NCBI GenBank assembly: GCA_016713985.1
Contig: JADJOD010000017.1
Span: 1-45,000 of the forward strand
DNA: 45,000 bases
Direction: 5' to 3'
Source: Lewinellaceae bacterium
Lineage (GTDB): Bacteria; Bacteroidota; Bacteroidia; Chitinophagales; Saprospiraceae
The notes under the pieces are model-generated. The model saw nothing but the letters and a program-made list of their open reading frames with translations, had not been told where the DNA came from and did no database searches. Below, one piece after another: positions 44,352-45,000 of the stretch (the stretch's first letter is position 1; every line of letters begins with the position of its first letter). The position numbers and the translations under genes were made by a program.

Positions 44352-45000
44352 ATGCGAACAGTTGCTTTTACTTCGATGCTGTGCCTGGCACTCTTTTGCT
44401 TCTGCACCAACACGCCCTCGCCGACAGCCAATGCGCTGACGGCCGCACAACAGAATCCGATGCCGCCCGATGCGGGTCCTGCCAACGTCGCCATTTCCGA
44501 TCTGCATTGCTGGGTGGAGCGTGGTCACTTCTATGCCACAGGGATCTGTGACAATGCTGCTACCGAATGGCAAAAAATCTGGCTAAAGATGGAGCCCTTT
44601 GACAAATCGGGCAAACCGATTCAAATCAACGGAGGCCCCGATGCCGTGTTCCCTACTTTTTCGGACGCCGTGCCTCCAAAAGGCCGCACTTCATTTTTTG
44701 CTGCCTGGCCGCTCGAAGCATTTTCCGGCGTACCGGATTCCTGTATCGTCAAAGGAGCAGGCGCCGAATTAGCTGCGCCGGGAGCCATTCTGGTCGTGTT
44801 GGAAAACAACGGCGTCAGAATGCTTGTGCCGGATACCATCGGTGTTGATTCGCTCATTTCCGTGGAAAAAGCATGGCACGTAACTGCCATTGTTCAAAAT
44901 CCCCTGGAATACCAGGCCGCCCGCCCGCGTCTTGAACTGTTGGTGTACGGGACCGACAACCTGCTTTGGTTTGCCACCCTGCTCAATCCGGATGACCCGG
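44352..45000 (+). CDS. Exported protein with FxLYD-like beta domains (5' part, runs off the window)
   Basis: ATG 44352 opens a frame still open at the window end (216 codons seen). A signal sequence (RTVAFTSMLCLALFCFCTN) ends in Cys-rich sequence; the Cys near residue 18 might be lipidated, but the lipobox is poor (LFCFC). The mature part starts with a low-complexity linker (about 20-46), then AISDLHCWVERGHFYATGIC and IWLKMEPFDKSGKPIQ, which recall FxLYD-type domains with a second similar unit beginning near HVTAIVQNPLEYQAARP. Function unknown. Divergent from pth. Confidence 0.65.
   Translation, partial: MRTVAFTSMLCLALFCFCTNTPSPTANALTAAQQNPMPPDAGPANVAISDLHCWVERGHFYATGICDNAATEWQKIWLKMEPFDKSGKPIQINGGPDAVFPTFSDAVPPKGRTSFFAAWPLEAFSGVPDSCIVKGAGAELAAPGAILVVLENNGVRMLVPDTIGVDSLISVEKAWHVTAIVQNPLEYQAARPRLELLVYGTDNLLWFATLLNPDDP

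Noticed and set aside
1..45000. tRNA or rRNA genes, insertion sequences, prophage
   Set aside because: No cloverleaf-like sequence, rRNA core sequence, transposase or phage gene was recognised on either strand.

Overview
The window looks like a chromosome segment of a member of the Bacteroidota, most likely a Saprospiria/Haliscomenobacter-type environmental bacterium with a genome near 50% GC. The phylum call rests on several independent signs. There is a type IX secretion (T9SS) cargo: a giant SprB-repeat adhesin with a gliding-motility-type C-terminal domain, plus two further T9SS tails. The HU - TPR - COX24-domain peptide - RNase E/G order is present. Promoter -7 boxes fit the Bacteroidetes TAnnTTTG consensus (upstream of ilvE, surE, a nuclease gene, yicC, pth), and clear Shine-Dalgarno sites are lacking. 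Species identity cannot be told from the sequence alone.

Layout. 1-4.6 kb: the 3' end of a SprB-repeat protein, an RDD membrane protein, a DUF6427-like membrane protein, purQ and yqgE, all heavily frameshifted. 4.7-10 kb: housekeeping genes (fabD, a HolD-like protein, ilvE, an aldo/keto reductase, an ABM-domain protein, surE). 10.3-13.9 kb: a tandem pair of secreted LysM proteins sharing an unrecognised N-terminal domain. 14-17 kb: a TonB-dependent receptor behind a TPP riboswitch, preceded by a NadR-like nucleoside-kinase gene, which together suggest thiamine uptake. 17-20.5 kb: a conserved hypothetical protein, era and dihydroorotase. 20.5-23.5 kb: an EndoG/NucA-type nuclease, an orphan T9SS tail and a GH29 alpha-L-fucosidase. 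23.6-31.8 kb: one gene of about 2,700 codons with about 22 SprB-type repeats that alternate between two flavours. 32-37 kb: an M20 dipeptidase, an FKBP isomerase, an inverted array of 7-bp repeats, a secreted-protein/membrane-protein pair and yicC. 37-41 kb: HU, a TPR protein, a 30-residue ribosomal-type peptide and RNase E/G. 41-45 kb: an atypical pyruvate-kinase-like protein, a tiny lipoprotein, a glycosyltransferase, pth and the 5' part of an exported protein.

Caution on sequence quality: at least fourteen genes carry single-base frameshifts. Most sit in short homopolymers, and they hit conserved and probably essential genes (purQ, fabD). They are densest in the first 4.6 kb. The simplest reading is residual indel error in the assembly rather than gene decay, so broken genes are annotated across their full inferred span.

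Most noteworthy: the TPP riboswitch with two stacked expression-platform hairpins, the palindrome inside the adhesin promoter, the heptamer array that supplies the stop codons of two convergent genes, the alternating AB repeat of the adhesin, the duplicated LysM proteins, and two very small genes (30 and about 36 codons).
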